Below the pieces are notes generated by a model that ran no database searches, had not been told where the DNA came from, and saw nothing but the letters and a program-made list of their open reading frames with translations. Of a stretch of 31,378 nucleotides of DNA, positions 29,879 through 31,378 are shown in pieces. The translations under genes were made by a program, and so were the position numbers. Source of the DNA: Trichodelitschia bisporula (taxonomy: Eukaryota > Ascomycota > Dothideomycetes > Phaeotrichales > Phaeotrichaceae); assembly GCA_010356995.1 (NCBI GenBank), contig ML996706.1, positions 645,310 to 676,687 of the forward strand, read 5' to 3'. Every line of letters begins with the position of its first letter. Positions within the stretch are counted from its first letter, which is position 1.

Positions 29879-29968
29879 TGCTACGCCCCAGTCAAAGTCT
29901 GCAGTCATTCATCATAATCCATCACAATCCATCAACCTCAACTACCTTTGGACGAGGGGATAGGTAGG

Positions 29969-30124
29969 ATGAGAACCCAATGTGCTTTAGAATCGCGACT
30001 AATTCATGGTAGACTGGCTGATGTAAAGACGGGACGTAAGGCACAAAGGCACCAAGCAAGTACTGTTCAGGCACTCATGAGTATGGAAGGCATCGTTTGT
30101 ATTCTGGAAGGGACCCATATGTGA
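29969..30124 (+). CDS. possible 51-codon small ORF
   Basis: The first ATG after the TATA-led leader opens a 51-residue frame (starts MRTQCALESRLIHGRLADVK, ends LEGTHM). I recognise no domain, signal peptide or cysteine pattern. The support is only its place downstream of a promoter-like sequence, and it could equally be a non-coding transcript. Confidence 0.15.
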   Translation: MRTQCALESRLIHGRLADVKTGRKAQRHQASTVQALMSMEGIVCILEGTHM

Positions 30125-31043
30125 GTTTGGCAGGGAGTGACGGTCAACACTAGGCCTAGGGGCAGGTATTGACGAGGACAGTGGAAGGCGATATGGGACT
30201 ACTGTTTGCATACTGCTGAGGGCCCCGCGACGCTGCTGTCTTCTTTGTCCTTTTCCAACCTTTTGAAAAGCTTACTTCCGCTTTGCCTATGACTGAGCGT
30301 TGCCTACATCACCTACCCTCCATCAATGCTTTCGCCCACTCAAGCCGCCATCAACGGTTGCAGGTTCCAGCATTGGGTCCTAAACTCCAGCGGACCGCGA
30401 ACCATCCTCCCAATGCCGAGGCATTCAAGCTATGCACAACTAGCCTTAAAGAAGGAAAGCACCGGACGGGTTCGTAGGTGCTTAGATCTACTCAGCGTCG
30501 TCTAACAATGCTGATCGCTGGTGGTGACCAGTCTGGAGTGGTGGGGCAGATGAAAGTGGGGCTCGCGCAAGCGCAGGCGCAGGCGCGACGCGTCAGACCC
30601 CTGCATACCGATCCCATCCTATTCAGTTTTGACATCAAGCTATCAACTGCTAACCTCAGTTTTCAGAGCGATATGATGCTCCACGTTTACACTCATTTTT
30701 GCTTGCCATGTTAGTATCCTCCCTCCGCTTCTCGCCCAGCGAGTTCCCACTGGTCCTCCTCCTGGGTTTGGGGGACAGCGTGTCCCTCGAGATAGGCTGC
30801 AGGTGGTCAGGCTGCGCCCCCCGGTGCTGGTACCAACTGCAGCTGTTACTGGACAGACCGAGAATATCTTGACGCTGTTGCCACAGCCCCTCCACGGGAC
30901 GGGGAGCGCCGAGCCCCCCCGCACTGAGTAATCCCACAGCTGAGGGCGAGTCGCTCGCGGACCTGGTTCATTTTCCAACAGCTTTTCGCCTCTCCAGCAT
31001 CTCGAAACTGAGCAACGAAGCGTCTTGACAGCTCTGAACCATT

Positions 31044-31378
31044 ATGGTACGTATTCCCCTTCGCTACAACTGCCCTTGCTCCTTAAGGCCAATGTATGCC
31101 ATTTTCCCTCCCATTTGTGGTGCAGTTGTACTCACTGCATCTGAGCTCTTTCCACCATTGCTTTTGGTCCTTACTAACTGTGTTCAAGAGAAAATTTCGG
31201 AACATACTAAGGCCTAAACCTGGCAAGAAACGCGATGAAGCCAGTGACGGGACCGAGTCTGGCGCAGCTGATAATCATGTTGCACTCCGTCCCTCCGTCG
31301 GCCAGCCCTCCACCGAACCCAGCGAGCAGCGCCTGCCACCGCCATCTTCGAGTCTCGGCACCGTAAGCCGTGAGGCCG
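31044..31378 (+). CDS. 5' end of an unidentified gene, possibly STAND/NACHT-type, partial
   Basis: An ATG at 31044 is followed at once by donor GTACGT. With an acceptor at either 31125 (79-nt intron) or 31188 (142 nt) the frame continues open to the window edge as KRKFRNILRPKPGKKRDEAS, then a Ser/Pro/Glu-rich stretch ending RLPPPSSSLGTVSREA. A basic K/R-F-R-N-x-L start followed by a Pro/Ser linker is common at the N-terminus of fungal NACHT/STAND (NLR-like) proteins, but no diagnostic domain lies inside the window. An alternative unspliced frame from the same ATG runs 57 codons (MVRIPLRYNC...) to a stop near 31217. The gene model and identity are tentative. Confidence 0.35.

Larger units (their letters stand above)
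29800..31043. other. accessory intergenic stretch
   Basis: About 1.2 kb between the foldback element and the gene at the right edge. It contains the TATA-led small ORF described separately and a short GCGCAG/GCAGGC array (about 30570-30590). Other open frames (plus 30283-30477, minus 30978-30643) have no family support. Confidence 0.4.

Overview
This window looks like nuclear DNA of a filamentous ascomycete (Pezizomycotina). It holds a HET-domain gene, a Git3-like seven-helix receptor, a DUF3112-type membrane protein and single-copy eukaryotic housekeeping genes. Introns are very short: I place 19, of 41-75 nt with a median of 46. Nearly all have a CTAAC or CTGAC branch site 5-10 nt before the acceptor. 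Exon joins were set by hand from splice signals, reading frame and family similarity; the family assignments are from memory because no search was possible.

Layout. Positions 1-15862 are a head-to-tail run on the minus strand: a GPCR-like gene cut by the window edge (1-713), a ubiquitin C-terminal hydrolase (1039-1944), URB1/NPA1 (2465-5706), an eIF4E-binding 4E-T-like protein (6045-7910), an alpha/beta hydrolase (8390-9389) and the cohesin loader SCC2 (9997-15862). SCC2 shares a 283-bp divergent promoter with RPA12 (16146-16596, plus). RPA12 converges on deoxyhypusine hydroxylase (16609-17612, minus) with only 12 bp between the stop codons. Next come 1.5 kb with an apparently decayed coding stretch and a short telomere-like repeat, an intron-containing tRNA-Phe (19079-19168), 0.8 kb without a recognisable gene, a HET protein (20012-22074, minus) and a seven-helix DUF3112 protein (22468-23499, minus). 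The mitochondrial RNA helicase SUV3 (24024-26474, minus) and the exocytosis SM protein SEC1 (26723-29042, plus) diverge from a 248-bp shared promoter. The last 2.3 kb is accessory: a 673-bp foldback element with 231-bp arms, a TATA-led stretch with a tiny ORF, and the likely 5' end of another gene, possibly a STAND/NLR-type gene.

Theme. Several housekeeping genes concern making or using ribosomes: URB1 (60S assembly), RPA12 (RNA polymerase I), DOHH (eIF5A hypusination), the eIF4E-binding protein and tRNA-Phe. I see no operon-like logic, and the order is probably ordinary gene packing.

I found no clear new system. The points most worth a second look are the inverted repeat, the in-frame TGA inside the receptor's fifth helix, three introns that are multiples of three and stop-free, and two unexplained coding-like stretches (9645-9935 minus, 18128-18676 plus).
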